In this document: piece after piece, positions 12,166-22,956 of the stretch
How positions within the stretch are numbered: the first letter of the stretch is position 1
Layout: the number at the start of each line of letters is the position of its first letter
Source: Neckera pumila
Lineage: Eukaryota > Streptophyta > Bryopsida > Hypnales > Neckeraceae
DNA length: 64,000 nt
Direction of reading: 5' to 3'
Assembly (NCBI GenBank): GCA_963969595.1
Contig: OZ018417.1
Span: 6,140,501 to 6,204,500 of the forward strand
Position numbers and translations under genes: made by a program
Notes under the pieces: generated by a model
Seen by the model: only the letters and a program-made list of their open reading frames with translations
The model's database searches: none
What the model was told of the DNA's origin: nothing

Positions 12166-12439
12166 TGACAGTACGTTTTCACTCGGACTCCATCTCTCGA
12201 TAAGAGATGAAGCTGCCTACGTACCTCAGGCTCAAAATCACATTATCTCTGAATAGCCTAAGGATCAGAGTGATGATACGTAGTTCTGGCTGAGAAGCAA
12301 CGCGACTCCTCAGAACCTCAACCTTTAAGAGGTACAACCTTAACCTTGAAGAGGTACGAACTAGTGGTATGAAACGGCAGTATACTGACCGTATACGCAT
12401 ACGTAGCCAAGCTACCTGACCATTGACCAGGTCTCGACA
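12166..12439 (-). repeat. 3' LTR of the copia element
   Basis: 274-bp partner of the LTR at 16438-16711. It lies directly after the polypurine tract and is flanked outside by GGATT. Confidence 0.95.
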
Positions 12440-15400
12440 CTCCCCCTCTTGGCGGAGGTGGGATGCCAGAAAACCGGTTCTGTTTGACCGTTAAAGGTGT
12501 GGAGACTGGATGAGCCTCTGACATCGCGAATTTCTCGAGAAGTCTACTTGTATATGAAGTCATATGCAAGAATACAGAGCCGTCCTCAAAATGCTCTAGT
12601 TCCACGCCTAAGCATCTTGGAGTTTGTCCATAGTCCTTGACTTTGTACTTGTGTTTCATCAGGTCAACAGTTTTCTCGACTGCTGCCCGAGTGCCGAAGA
12701 TATTTAAGTCATCGACATAAATTGCGATCAGCACAAGGTGCTTTCCTCTGCGGTTCACAAATACACAAGGTGTGTATTTATTTGCTTTAAAACCCTGTTA
12801 GATCAGATAATCCGTTAAATTCTGGTACCATAGTCGTCCAGACTGTTTCAAGCCATAAATGGCTTTCTGGATCCTTACAACTTGACCCAGTTCTCTCTTT
12901 CTCTTCCTAGAGATGATATTCAGATTTTCAAGATTGGTAGGATCTGAGGAGGGGGCAAACGTCACACGTTTATGGCCCTTTCCCAAATCCTGCGTTTTCT
13001 TGTCGACTAGCTCTGCTTTTGCTCTCTGGGATTGTCCCGAGTTGCCCATATCCTGCATTGAGCTCTCTTTTGTCGAGTTGATGGATTCTACCCCTTCGGG
13101 GAGCTCCATATACATTTCTTTGTCCATCCTGCCATACAGGTAGGCTGTGACAATATCTAACAGTCTAAATGAGAGTCTTTCCTGCACAGCCAGAGCTATT
13201 AGGAATCTGAATGTAATTGAATCCATTACTGGGCTGTAGGTGAAATCATAGTCAATTCCAAACTGTTGAGTAAAGCCCTTCGCAACTAAGCGTGCTTTAT
13301 AGCGGATTATCTTTCCTTCAGAGTCTCTTTTCTTTGCAAAAACCCATTTAGAACGAATGGGTTTCATATCAAGTGTCTTAGGCTGCGGCACCCCAAAGAC
13401 TTGTCTTTCTTTCATTGAATTCATCTCATCTTGCATTGCACGTTTCCAGTGCGGCCATTGTACTGATCGCTTTGCTTGTGGGACCGTTTTTGGTATGTCA
13501 GGGTTTTCTAAAATAGCATTGACGGTGTGCACCATCAAGGCTTCATTCTTACAAATGGTTCGTCTATCCCAGACGTGATCAGTGAGTGCTACATCCGTTG
13601 CTTCTTCGAAGCTAGGCTGGTTAGTTGCTACTCCCCTTGGACCTTGTGTTACTCCTCCTGTCTCCGGCAATGCCCCCCCAGTAATATGTGGTGCTCTCCC
13701 TAAATTCTTTGGCTTATTTTTAGACCCTAAAGGACGTCCCCTTTTTCGTCGAATTTGAGAGACGTTCGCCGGTGTATTATCTGGTAGTATTCGTGCTGGA
13801 GTGTATTGGACTTGGGTGTAGGGGGTTTTTACAATATCAGGTGTGTCAGCAAAAGCATCAGGTAGCTTGCGAGCAAGTTCTCGCAGCCTCAGTATTCGTT
13901 GCACTTCCCCATCGCAGCGATAATCTGGGCTGTCGTCAATTGTCGCTGTATGCCAATTAATGTCTAAAACCGTGGCAGGCAGCTGTTCTTTGATTTCCAT
14001 GAATGGAAAATGTTGTTCATCAAAATGGCAGTCTAGAAACCTTGCCCTAAATAGGTCTCCAGTTTTTGGTTCTATATACTTTATCAGGGAATTACCTACG
14101 TTCCCAACGTAGATACCCTGCTTCCTCTGAGGTCCGAACTTTTTCCTTTTCGTGGGGTCAAGCGGCACCTCAACAGAACATCCGAATTTCCTTAAATGTT
14201 TTATATCCGGTGCATTTCCCGTCGCTAACTGATGTGGACTCATCTTATTTCCTGCAGATGGGCGGTATCTAATGAGATCAGCAGCATGCATTACTGCGTG
14301 GCCCCAGGCCGTTAAAGGTAAGTTGGACTTGAGTAGCAGAGGACGAGCTATCCATTGTATTCTCCGAATTAAGCTTTCGGCGAGTCCATTATGAAAATGG
14401 ACTTCTGGTAGTGCTACTTCAAGTGTTATACCTTGTGCTGTGCAGTAATTTTGGAATGTTTTAGACGTAAACTCACCTGCCCCATCAACTCGAATGTCCC
14501 TGACACTATTATCTGGAAATCTAACTTGCATCCTGATTAACTGTATCAACATCTTCGCGAAAGCGTGATTCCTTGTTGACAACAGGTTGACCTCACTCCA
14601 CCTTGAGGTGGAGTCTATCATCACCATAAAGTACCTAAATGGTCCTGATGGTGGTGATATCGGGCCACATATGTCAACCTGAATGCGATTGAGGAAAGGT
14701 TTGAGCTCTTTATCTTTTATTTCTTTTGCTGGACGTAGTATGAGTTTGCCCCGAGAGCATGCCAGGCATGACTCGGGTAGCCTTGATGAAATTTTGATGT
14801 TTCCCGCTGTCGATTTTAATATATTTTGCAGCATTCTCGTTGAGGGATGACCCAGGCGGTCGTGCCAAAGTCTGCCATCATTAGTGATCTCTCCTGTAAG
14901 TGCAATAAACTCGTTGGTTGCTATTTCAAATTCGATAAGGCCATTGTCAGTATAATAAAACTTCTCTGCACAATTTCCATGTTCGTTCGTAAGGGTCTTG
15001 AACCTTTCCCCTGTCGTGAATATGTGTGTGTTGATCTCATAGCCACTGTTAAACAAATCATTCTCGCATAAAACTTGTCTTCTTGCCGTCGGAATAAGAA
15101 GAGCTCTTTCAGCATAGATGCGAGTGCCTCCAGGTAAAATAAACGTAGCTGGTCCTGATCCACGTACAATGAGATTTAAACCACTCATCGAGGCTATCTT
15201 ATAGTTTTCACGCTGCATCTTCGTGAAGTATTTGGCACTTTTGACGACTGTAATTGTCGCTCCTGAATCAAGTAGCATCATTGATCTATTTGTCCGCTGT
15301 TGCTGTTCAAATACTGCATTTGTCTCCTCAACGCGAACCTGGTCCAAATAATTATATTCATCTTCGTTTTCAGTACGTTGCTTTTGATTTTTGTTCTTGT

Positions 15401-16367
15401 CATTACTGATTTTCTTAGTGCCTCTCCAGGGTGACAAATTATTTTCTCTTCGGTATTTATCAACAACGTCCTTTGGTGTTCGACAATCTCGTGCGAAGTG
15501 ACGTTTCTTGCCACATCTGAAACACTTCCCAAAGGTTTTTGATTTATTCTTCCTTATATTATCCTCATCTTTCTTACCAGGGGTCGCGGATCTCCGAGCC
15601 CTCTTCTCTTGTCGTTTCCACGGTTTTCTTCTTCTGTTTGGATCCTGCTGCTTTTCTCTTGTGTAATTCAATTCTGGGGTCGCTATAGACCCAGCAGGTC
15701 TTTGTTTTGCCAATTCTTTTGCAACATTGTTGAATTTCTCATTCTCAGCCAGGTAAATGAATAGGTCTCTTGAGTTCTTATATTCTCTTGCTAGCAATGA
15801 CTCTCGAAGTCCCATCCTTTCGGGTCCCATTGTCGATAATGTCTTGAATATTATGTCTTCTTCTGTTACTGGCCTCTTACAATATGCTAGCTTTGCTCTC
15901 AGTTTAAATAGCGCTACTTTATAATCATCAAGTAGGTCAAAATCCATATGACGAAGACTTAACCATGCTTGCCATGTTTCAGGATATGTAATTTCACGCA
16001 TGGCTTCAAAACGGGATTGAATCTCTTCCCAGAGGTCGCAAGGTGTATCATGATAATACATTTGAAGGGCTAGATCGTCTTTGAGTCTTAGACGGATTGC
16101 TAAGGTAGCTGTGTCTTTCTGCATTCGATCATAATCTGCTTCGAACTTTCCAAAAATCAATGTGGGATCTTCTTCCTTTGCCTTCCTCCGTCTTTCTACT
16201 TCAGCCGGTGTCGGTGGGCGAGTTGTTATACCCTCTAAGCCTTTACTAGAAAGGTATTGACGCATATTCGTCATCCACATTATGTAATTTGTCCCATCCT
16301 CTTCCAATGGTTTGAAACCTGGTTCTGCAGGTATTCTTGGATAGACCGATTCTGTTTGTAAGGCCAT
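12318..16367 (-). CDS. Copia Gag-Pol polyprotein, one stop codon, no RNase H
   Basis: Starts at the ATG at 16367. Approximate domains: Gag 1-280; zinc knuckle 282-295 (CFRCGKKRHFARDC, CX2CX4HX4C, with R where G is usual before H); aspartic protease near 363-369 (MLLDSGAT); integrase zinc-finger region beginning RLGHPS and the core with D in VDICGP (about 564), D in RVDGAGEF (about 626) and E in LAESLIRR (about 663), matching D,D-35-E; reverse transcriptase from about 969 with LLDIVTAYLYG near 1067 and IYGLKQ near 1172. A single TAA at 12795-12797 interrupts the frame; the same frame continues with the catalytic YVDD. Roughly 60 extra residues rich in Lys/Arg/Ser lie between MELPEG and VVRIQKAIYG. 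The product ends soon after HPVSTPL, where RNase H should follow. Downstream of about 12440 the open frame is only LTR. Confidence 0.9.
12440..12452 (-). promoter_or_regulatory. Polypurine tract of the copia element
   Basis: In element orientation the bases just before the 3' LTR read AAGAGGGGGAG, a standard plus-strand primer. The protein frame runs straight into it (residues GIPPPPRGG), confirming that no RNase H coding space is left. Confidence 0.8.
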
Positions 16368-16419
16368 CGACGCTCCTTGTTTTTAAATTTCGTTCAAAAC
16401 TTCTCTTTTCGCTCTGCAG

Positions 16420-16437
16420 CGAGCAGTGCTGATAATG
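16420..16437 (-). promoter_or_regulatory. Primer-binding-site position of the copia element
   Basis: Directly after the 5' LTR the element reads CATTATCAGCACTGC. Its TATCAG core resembles the usual plant copia site complementary to initiator tRNA-Met, but other positions differ, so the primer is not certain. Confidence 0.4.
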
Positions 16438-16711
16438 TGACAGTACGTTTTCACTCGGACTCCATCTCTCGATAAGAGATGAAGCTGCCTACGTACCTCA
16501 GGCTCAAAATCACATTATCTCTGAATAGCCTAAGGATCAGAGTGATGATACGTAGTTCTGGCTGAGAAGCAACGCGACTCCTCAGAACCTCAACCTTTAA
16601 GAGGTACAACCTTAACCTTGAAGAGGTACGAACTAGTGGTATGAAACGGCAGTATATTGACCGTATATGCATACGTAGCCAAGCTACCTGACCATTGACC
16701 AGGTCTCGACA
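16438..16711 (-). repeat. 5' LTR of the copia element
   Basis: 274 bp, starting TGTCGAGACC and ending ACTGTCA in element orientation. It matches the other LTR except at two C/T sites near 16640-16670. It should carry the promoter, but no TATA box was confidently identified. Confidence 0.95.
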
Positions 16712-16918
16712 GGATTTATAGTTTTTAACATTTTTTTCCCTCAAAAACAAAATTATTGTGAATTTTTTTCCCGAAGATATTATTTGTCCCATTCTCAACT
16801 TGTAGGCAAACCTATTTCTAACCATAGACAAAAACTGATGTAGTTGTCTCAATGTACATATTGTGATCATTTTATATTCTCAATGTACACATTCCGGACA
16901 TTTTTTTAGCTCTTGTTG

Positions 16919-17045
16919 GCCATGCAGTACGTGAGCTGTCACTACAGCACATCTGATCCGAAACTAAGCAGCCTAGTTTGTGAGAATGGGATGCTGGTTG
17001 GAAATGGGTGATCTCCTTTAGGTGCCCGTAGAAAGTACATCGTGC
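16919..17045 (+). other. 5S rRNA-like remnant (pseudogene or SINE3-type head)
   Basis: About 110-125 bp align by eye with plant 5S rRNA along most of its length: CACTACAGCAC followed by GATCC, then AACTAAGC at the box A position, GAGA, and GAAATGGGTGATCTCCT at the box C position (plant form GGATGGGTGACCTCCT), then a CGTGCTG end. Several changes show it is not a functional gene. It lies between the copia element and the JAZ gene. Confidence 0.5.
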
Positions 17046-17055
17046 TGACTTGAGA

Positions 17056-17102
17056 ACCATGCTGAATTGCTTATTCAGCTGCATTTTGGTGTGGTTACCT
17101 GT
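17056..17102 (-). repeat. Partial L-family MITE end
   Basis: The stretch ACCATGCTGAATTGCTTATT and the nearby GGTTACC match the right end of the L-family element at 10339-10624. Only one end is seen. Confidence 0.4.
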
Positions 17103-17109
17103 AGTGAAA

Positions 17110-18507
17110 GTAAAAAATAAAAAAAAGTTGGGAAACGACAACTCCAAACGTACATAAGCACAGCGATTTTGAGGTAACTCACATGTAGTTAGGATCAGCC
17201 AGTAGCCAACTACAACTCTGACTTTTCAAAGCAGCAGGACCTCAAAAATTTCCAAAATATATTTTAGTTCTGCAAAAATGATAAGCCTCCCCACAGACAG
17301 GCACGATTGAGAATTGTACAGTACAGCCCACGTACCTGAGACCCTACAGTAGCCTACTCTGCAGGGTAGAGGGGGAGGATTGTTCCGGACGTTAATCCCC
17401 GGCTGCTCCGCACCTGCCAGATGGTGCCACGCTTCGCCTCTCCACTGGCAGCTGCGTTCTGTCCGGCCCCTACTGTTCAGTTTATCCCACAAGGTCTATT
17501 AACTTCATACTAGGCCCTACAAGTAGAGTCTGTGCCGCACAAGCCAGCTAGTCCGCCCAACCACTACTATTTCCCCGGTGGGGTCGCCGGGTCAGTCCGG
17601 TGAGCGTATGGGGTCAGTAGTAAGTGGGGTCCTTCCCATTATTCCGTGGCAGAATGGGGAGTGAGTGTCCCAGTCTTCGATTCGCTTTCCCCACGTGGTG
17701 AATAATTTAACCTTAAAGACCAGCGCAGTGAGCGCACCGCCCTCCACCGGTCCTCCCCTCCCCAGTTCCCACTCATCACAGCGTGAAAAAACCCTGCTTT
17801 CCCAGCATCCAATGGGTGTGAACACGTACCATCTCCCCCAGCCAGTTGACAGTGATTCAACTCCAGTTGTTGCAGCCCGCCTGTCTGTCTCTTTTTCTCC
17901 CTGCAGACCCTCCCTGTCTCATTTTCTCCCTGCACTCATGACCACTCCGCTTCCGGGTCCCCCAAAAACAAAAAGAAAGAAACACAAGTCGAGCTGTTGA
18001 ACACGTGCAGACCAGTGCAAAAGCCTGATTGAGTGAAGCTCATGAGTCATGAGGGTGCCGAGCACCAACAGTTGGAATTTTCAAATAACAGGGAGGACTT
18101 GCCTGATGACAAGCCACCATGAAAAACATAAGTACAGTACAGTACAGTACATAAAAAAGAGGAGATTTGGTAAAAATTTGAATGCTGTCTTTGCGTCCTA
18201 AACCTTTACATTCCAATTGAAAATTCTCTAGGTTACTGTAAAATAAACTCTGAACAGATCCCCGAACGTCAGCAGGATGGTAAAACTGACGTGGCCGGGC
18301 GTAAAATTCTCTGAAGCTCCAGCTCTACCTCCAGGCTCCTGCTGATATTCACTATACCTCCTAGCTGATATGAAGAGCCACAATCTAGTGACTCTCAACC
18401 AGAGGTGATTTACAAGTATGTTCTTCTTGTGGCCTTAGTAGCCTAGCTAAAAATGATGTAACGAGCTCGTAAGAAAAAGATTGGGTAGAAAGAACGACTA
18501 CAATATA
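17110..18507. other. Region downstream of JAZ, no gene recognised
   Basis: Moderately GC-rich, with several open frames on both strands that look like composition artefacts and match nothing I know. It includes the JAZ 3' untranslated region next to 18508 and a short CAGTA tandem at about 18133-18152. It could hide an unrecognised promoter or non-coding exon. Confidence 0.3.
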
Positions 18508-21408
18508 CTATCGTGATGATGAATCGTCTTCCTTGGCGTGGTCAGTCGCGCTTCCAACAGCAACCCTGGATGGGGACCTCCCGCTCCGAGCTCGTTTGTT
18601 GGATTCCTGGTCAATTTCATAATCCCTTCTTTTCGGAGTCCCAGCGCTTTTCTCTTCCGACACACTTTGCCTTGGCGGTGTTTGCGGAGGTCTAGTTGGA
18701 GAGCTCGGTTCATCACAACTGGATGCACCTGGTGGATGCCCCAAGCCACCTGGAGATGATCCACGATCCTGGGCCGCTGGTGTTGGTGATGATGATCTTG
18801 TGGATGGCTTACTGATTGAAGGACTTGGAGATTTGTCACGAGAAGGAGATGTATCTCCTTCTGTCTTGACAGGAACTTTGCGTACCCTGAATAATAAACA
18901 AAAAATGTCAAACATCCATATTAGACATGATTACATTTAGGTATCAATAATAAATAAATAAACTTCAATCCTATCCTCATAGACGGCAGACAAGCTGTCT
19001 TCAATGTTACCTGTCTTTCCTCTTCTCGAGGAATCGAGCCAGTGACGCCTTCCGTGCCTGGGGCAGCTCAACTGCACATCACGAGACAGTCGATTAAAAT
19101 CAGATATTACAAAGATAACCTCAAAATCAAGTGCCGAACCCACCAAAAACGAAAGCCAGTCACGAAGATGTAGAACGCAGCTTAAAGAAAAGGACTCGAC
19201 AATTATACCATTGTTTATCGGTGGCTGTCGAATATTCGAAAATACCACACCTGGAACCGCAGGACGTGGTAGGGCGGCTGCGGATGTGGTCGGAGCTTGC
19301 GGAGCAGGTGACCCTGGTGTAGACTGTGAAGGCTGAGGCACTGCTGCAGGAGCAGGGAACGGGCGTCCAAGAGCAAGACTTCCAGGACGGCTCATGTTGG
19401 TTGAAGACCATGTATTTCCACTACCGGCTAAAAGCATGATAGCTTGAGCCTGCCATTACATTATCCAAAGCGAAAATGAGCAACCTGTAAACTGGGATAT
19501 ACAAAAATTACAAGGGAAGGTAGAAATAATTCCTCGAGTCTCACCTTATCAAATGGCACGTCATCGTAGACGTTCACCATACCGGCATAAAAAATAGTGA
19601 GCTGTGCTGTGCGAGGTTGCTTGCCACCTCCACCAGGTCTGTAACATCCAAGAAACGGGTCTGTTACTTTCAAGAACAGTCTCTCGAAAGAGAGTAACCT
19701 TAGCAGAGGATGCTTTGAGCAATGGAAGACATAGTATTAAGACATGCTAGTGAATACCGTGGTAAGTTTCCTGCTTGAAGTGGATGTTGTTGAAATGGAG
19801 GCCTCTTCCCGGTCATGGCGCCTCCATTCTCCGCACTACTGGTTTTCATCCTGCCGTGGAATGGTGTTGGGGAACCGAATCCACTGTGGTTGGCAGGTAG
19901 GTGAGGCTGCGTTGCATGGTGCTCTGAACTAGAGCGGTCCGACGGTTGAGCACCTCGCTGTGCTTCGTCTCTGAACGGCGAGGTCCGTGCACCAGCATTC
20001 TGCACACCCCGTGACGCCTGCTGATGGCTAACATACATAGCCGCTGCCTTTCTGGCCTGTTGCACCCGCACAAACTCTTCGTATCGGCTAGAGGAACCCT
20101 GCGATCGTCGCAGATGAAATGGTTAGTTCTTCGTGAGTATCCTTTCAATAAGCCATAAGTTCACGTGCCATCTACAATCAGTTACAAGACACCAAAGAAT
20201 TCGTGAGGATGCAACGATGACGTACAGGATGATGGGACGGGCTTGAAGGAGCCGAATTGTCCCACGCTGACAACGATGGATGATGCCCAAGCAGAGGGCC
20301 ATCCGATGACTCCCTTTCCCTCTTTGGCGAGACGACAACCCTGCCAGAGACATCCTCGTCTGACTGGAATTTTGCTGCAACCGGAAGCCTGTTCCAGTTG
20401 TGCTGGCGTAGGCCTGCAAAAAAAAAAGTAAAACTCTGTAAAATCGTAACAAATGCGCTATAAGTAGAGCATAGATAGTTCATGATCCGAAACGTAACAA
20501 TTTAATGCATCTAAAATCCCTTCACCGCCACATTTCAGTGCACTTCACACAAACAAACACACTTCTCGTAGAATAACTGTGTCCCTTCATGACATTTGCG
20601 TCCATTTCTTCCCACAATCATTGTGAAATATCTGTACAGCGAGCATTGTAGCATCGTCTGTGCTCTCAAGCATTCAATTCAACACTCAATACACTCTCGC
20701 TTCTGACTACTACATAATTTGAACGTCTGGAAAAGTCGAACATCTCGAACAGTATATTCTGTTAGGTAAGCATAGCATCAGCTCTCGTTCTTGAAGTGAA
20801 CCTCTATAGCATCAGCCACCACCTTCGAGATAAGGGAATGGATATCTCAGAAGCGCTGAGATGTTTCTCGATATGCATCCACTTCTGCTAAAACATAAAG
20901 CCAAAAACACTCCAAGAGTATAATGTTTCTCTCTACAGACCGATCGGTCTTAAATCAAACAGAGCGGCTCGCATGCTACTAACTAATAGCCAAAAACTAT
21001 ATTTAAAACCTCGCAGACCAAATCCCTAACAGCACCTCTCTGAACGAACTTCCAAGTACGGCTGCATCTCCTCCAATGTGCAAAAGCTCCACTCTCCACA
21101 CTAGCACTTACAAATAACACTCGCAGCCATTTAAATAATGCACAATCCCGACGACATCAGATCAACGACAAACAAGAAAGAAACGAAAAATCACCTTGCG
21201 AAAACGGGCTAGCATCTCTCTCCATCAGTTTCTTTCCTCCTTCGGCCGCCGGCGATCTCCTTGATTGCCCCCCGCGATACTCCGGTACACTAGGAATAGG
21301 CCTCACAAGACGCACTCGCTCCTCGCTCCCATCCGTGCTCCCACCACTCGGAGTGCTCCCGCGCTCTCCGACTCCCATATAGTCCACGGCAACAGGCTCC
21401 CTCGCCAT
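18508..21408 (-). CDS. JAZ: JAZ-type TIFY protein (jasmonate ZIM-domain repressor), 7 exons, 505 aa
   Basis: Nuclear repressor of jasmonate signalling: in known JAZ proteins TIFY binds NINJA/TOPLESS adaptors and partner JAZ proteins, and Jas binds MYC factors and the COI1 receptor. Exons read on the minus strand: 21408-21195, 20413-20226, 20098-19758, 19638-19545, 19449-19209, 19071-19011, 18886-18508. All introns are GT-AG and the phases join without a break (1518 nt including TAG at 18508-18510). Residues 262-267 are TIFYAG, continuing VNVYDDVPFDK and, across a splice, AQAIMLLAG. The Jas motif at 361-380 reads ELPQARKASLARFLEKRKDR, closest in my memory to the JAZ3/4/9 type. The N-terminus (VDYMGVG) resembles the MERDF-x-GL start of JAZ3-like proteins only loosely. 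The start is the first ATG of a GC-richer exon. Residues 381-505 are Ser/Pro-rich with a basic cluster at 465-480. It is the only intact host gene seen. No transcript evidence is available; exon edges are inferred from motifs and splice signals. Confidence 0.92.
18887..19010 (-). other. Jas intron of the JAZ gene
   Basis: This 124-bp intron splits the Jas motif after 20 residues, the position known as the Jas intron in angiosperm JAZ genes. The donor is AGGTAA and the acceptor TTATTCAG. If it is retained, the codon after the last arginine of KRKDR is TAA, so the protein would end exactly at the core motif. In Arabidopsis JAZ10, retention of the equivalent intron gives stabilised repressors; use of retention here is inference. 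Confidence 0.85.
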
Positions 21409-22100
21409 GGCTCCTCCACCAATACGTCCACCAAAATCAACGCACTCGCGCTACTCAGGGCCTCCTCTACTCTGTTCTCTCCTCCTCGAATTAAATCCCT
21501 CCTCCGCCTTCGACACCGTCGTCCTCACTACTCCACCTCAACGCTAACTCCCTGTAACACCACGTCATGAAGAAGGTGAAGCACGGGCACCACTTCCTCC
21601 GCGTCCTCCACAACGAAAACCTCGTTTTTCCTTCCCTTCTTCACCTTCCCTTCCTTTCCTTTCCCTCTCCTAAACCAAAACTTCGCGCAACACACTCCAC
21701 GACCTGGTAAAGAAAAACGAACTAACAGACACGGCGAGGCGTAGGTGTAGGATAGATGAAGAACATGACGCGGTCGGAGGAGAAAAAACGCGGAAAGGAC
21801 GAGTATTCAGGCTGCGGCGACTTGTATTGTGGCTTGTTTTCTCCACTCATCAGAGGAAAGGCCGGCCACAAGAAAACGGGCGTCCTTCTTTGCCGTCTGT
21901 GCTTGAAGTGTCTGCTAAGCTTGGCTTACAAGTGCGAATGCTGCTGGAATGCAATGCGCTGCTGAAGGGAAGCGTGCTCGGGCTTTGATGAGCTTGGAGG
22001 AGAAGGGGGGAGAGAGAAAGAGAAGAGAGAGAGAGAGAGAATTGAACGGGGAAGGGGAGGACGAGGGTGGAAAGCGCACGTGGTTTGCATGGCTATCCCT
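21409..22100 (-). promoter_or_regulatory. JAZ 5' leader and promoter region
   Basis: Relative to the gene this stretch is CT-rich in the first 300 bp (typical of a plant 5' leader), then contains a GA/CT dinucleotide run at 22021-22041 and a G-box. No clear TATA box could be placed. Its base composition is distinctly more GC-rich than the surrounding repeats. Reading frames on the plus strand here are spurious. Confidence 0.45.
22077..22082 (-). promoter_or_regulatory. G-box CACGTG upstream of JAZ
   Basis: A palindromic CACGTG lies about 670 bp upstream of the JAZ start codon. MYC2-type bHLH factors bind G-boxes in angiosperm JAZ promoters, forming the jasmonate feedback loop. A single hexamer can occur by chance, so function is inferred from context. 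Confidence 0.4.
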
Positions 22101-22284
22101 GGCGAGATGTATCATACGGGTGAGAGTCTTCTACGCCGTCTTCTACAGTACTGTATTTTGCATATGTACGGCGTCTTCGTTACGGCTTCGATGCTGGGAT
22201 TGGCGACAGTATTCTAGTTTGGCGCTCATAATTTGGTCAAAGGCTGCCAGTTGTGTGTTCACACCGAGTATTTGCAAGAGCATG

Positions 22285-22830
22285 CTTAAAATAATCCATA
22301 CCTTAAGTTTGTTTGTTTGTTTGTTTTGTTTTGTTACAGTGAGATCTTCCGGGCCGTGCGTCCCCCGGGGGCATGCTTGGTATCGTCGGAAAGCCCCAAT
22401 GAGGAAGGGTGCAGGGCTTGGTTTCATGGTGTTCCAACATACGGTGCGGAAGTTATTGATTTTTGAAGTATTTATAGATCAAAAAATTAGAAAATTACTT
22501 TTGCTTTGATTTTGGTCGCGTGCTTGGTACCATCAGAAAGCCCTTGGCAAGGAGGGGTGCATGAGCTTGGTTTTGTGGCGTTCCAACCTATGTTGCGGAA
22601 GTTATTGATTTTTGAAGTGTTTGTAGATCAAAAAATCAAAAAATTACATTTATTTTTATTTTAGTTGCATTCTTGGTACTGTTGGAAAGCTCTTGGCAAG
22701 GAAGGGTGGACAGGCTTTGTTTTGTGGCATTTGGGACGACGGTGTGAAAGATATTGAATTTCAAAGAAAATGAGAAAATTATTTTTATTATGATTTTGGT
22801 TGTGGCAACGGCACAGGGCACACTAGTAAT
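22285..22830 (+). repeat. M-family dispersed repeat, copy 1, with internal tandem
   Basis: Starts with a TTTG run (22309-22335), holds three diverged units of about 145 bp built around GTGCTTGGTACCATCAGAAAG, and ends ACGGCACAGGG..CACACTAGT. Copy 2 at 31225-31600 has the same order. Open frames in it are not conserved. Confidence 0.6.
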
Positions 22831-22956
22831 AATAATAAATGAACATACTAAGGACTAGAAGATAAACAGTAAGTAGTAATAAACTAATAACAATAATAAT
22901 AAATGAACATATTGAGGGATAGTTTTCACCAAGGTTAGACCAAGGAACCATAAACA

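Larger units (their letters stand above)
12166..16711 (-). mobile_element. Young Ty1/copia LTR retrotransposon
   Basis: A complete 4546-bp insertion with two 274-bp LTRs, TG...CA ends and a perfect 5-bp target duplication GGATT (12161-12165 and 16712-16716). The LTRs differ at only two positions that I can see, so the insertion is recent. Internal order on the minus strand is Gag, protease, integrase, reverse transcriptase, which is the copia order. The polypurine tract sits directly against the downstream LTR. The region after reverse transcriptase that should encode RNase H is missing, and one stop codon interrupts the frame, so this copy is not autonomous. Confidence 0.95.

Noticed and set aside
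12179..12400. Frame of 73 codons repeated at 16451-16870
   Set aside because: It is the LTR read in one frame, present twice because the LTR is.
17592..18000. Overlapping frames of about 75-110 codons on both strands
   Set aside because: GC-rich sequence keeps several frames open at once; no domain, no splice pattern and no homology known to me.
18937..19437. 166-codon minus-strand frame containing a JAZ exon as one continuous gene
   Set aside because: Only 19209-19437 is exon; the remainder is read through intron and leaves the Jas frame. The spliced model explains all motifs.
21949..22509. 186-codon plus-strand frame upstream of JAZ
   Set aside because: Low-complexity GA-rich start, crosses from the JAZ promoter into an M-family repeat, and shows no recognisable domain.
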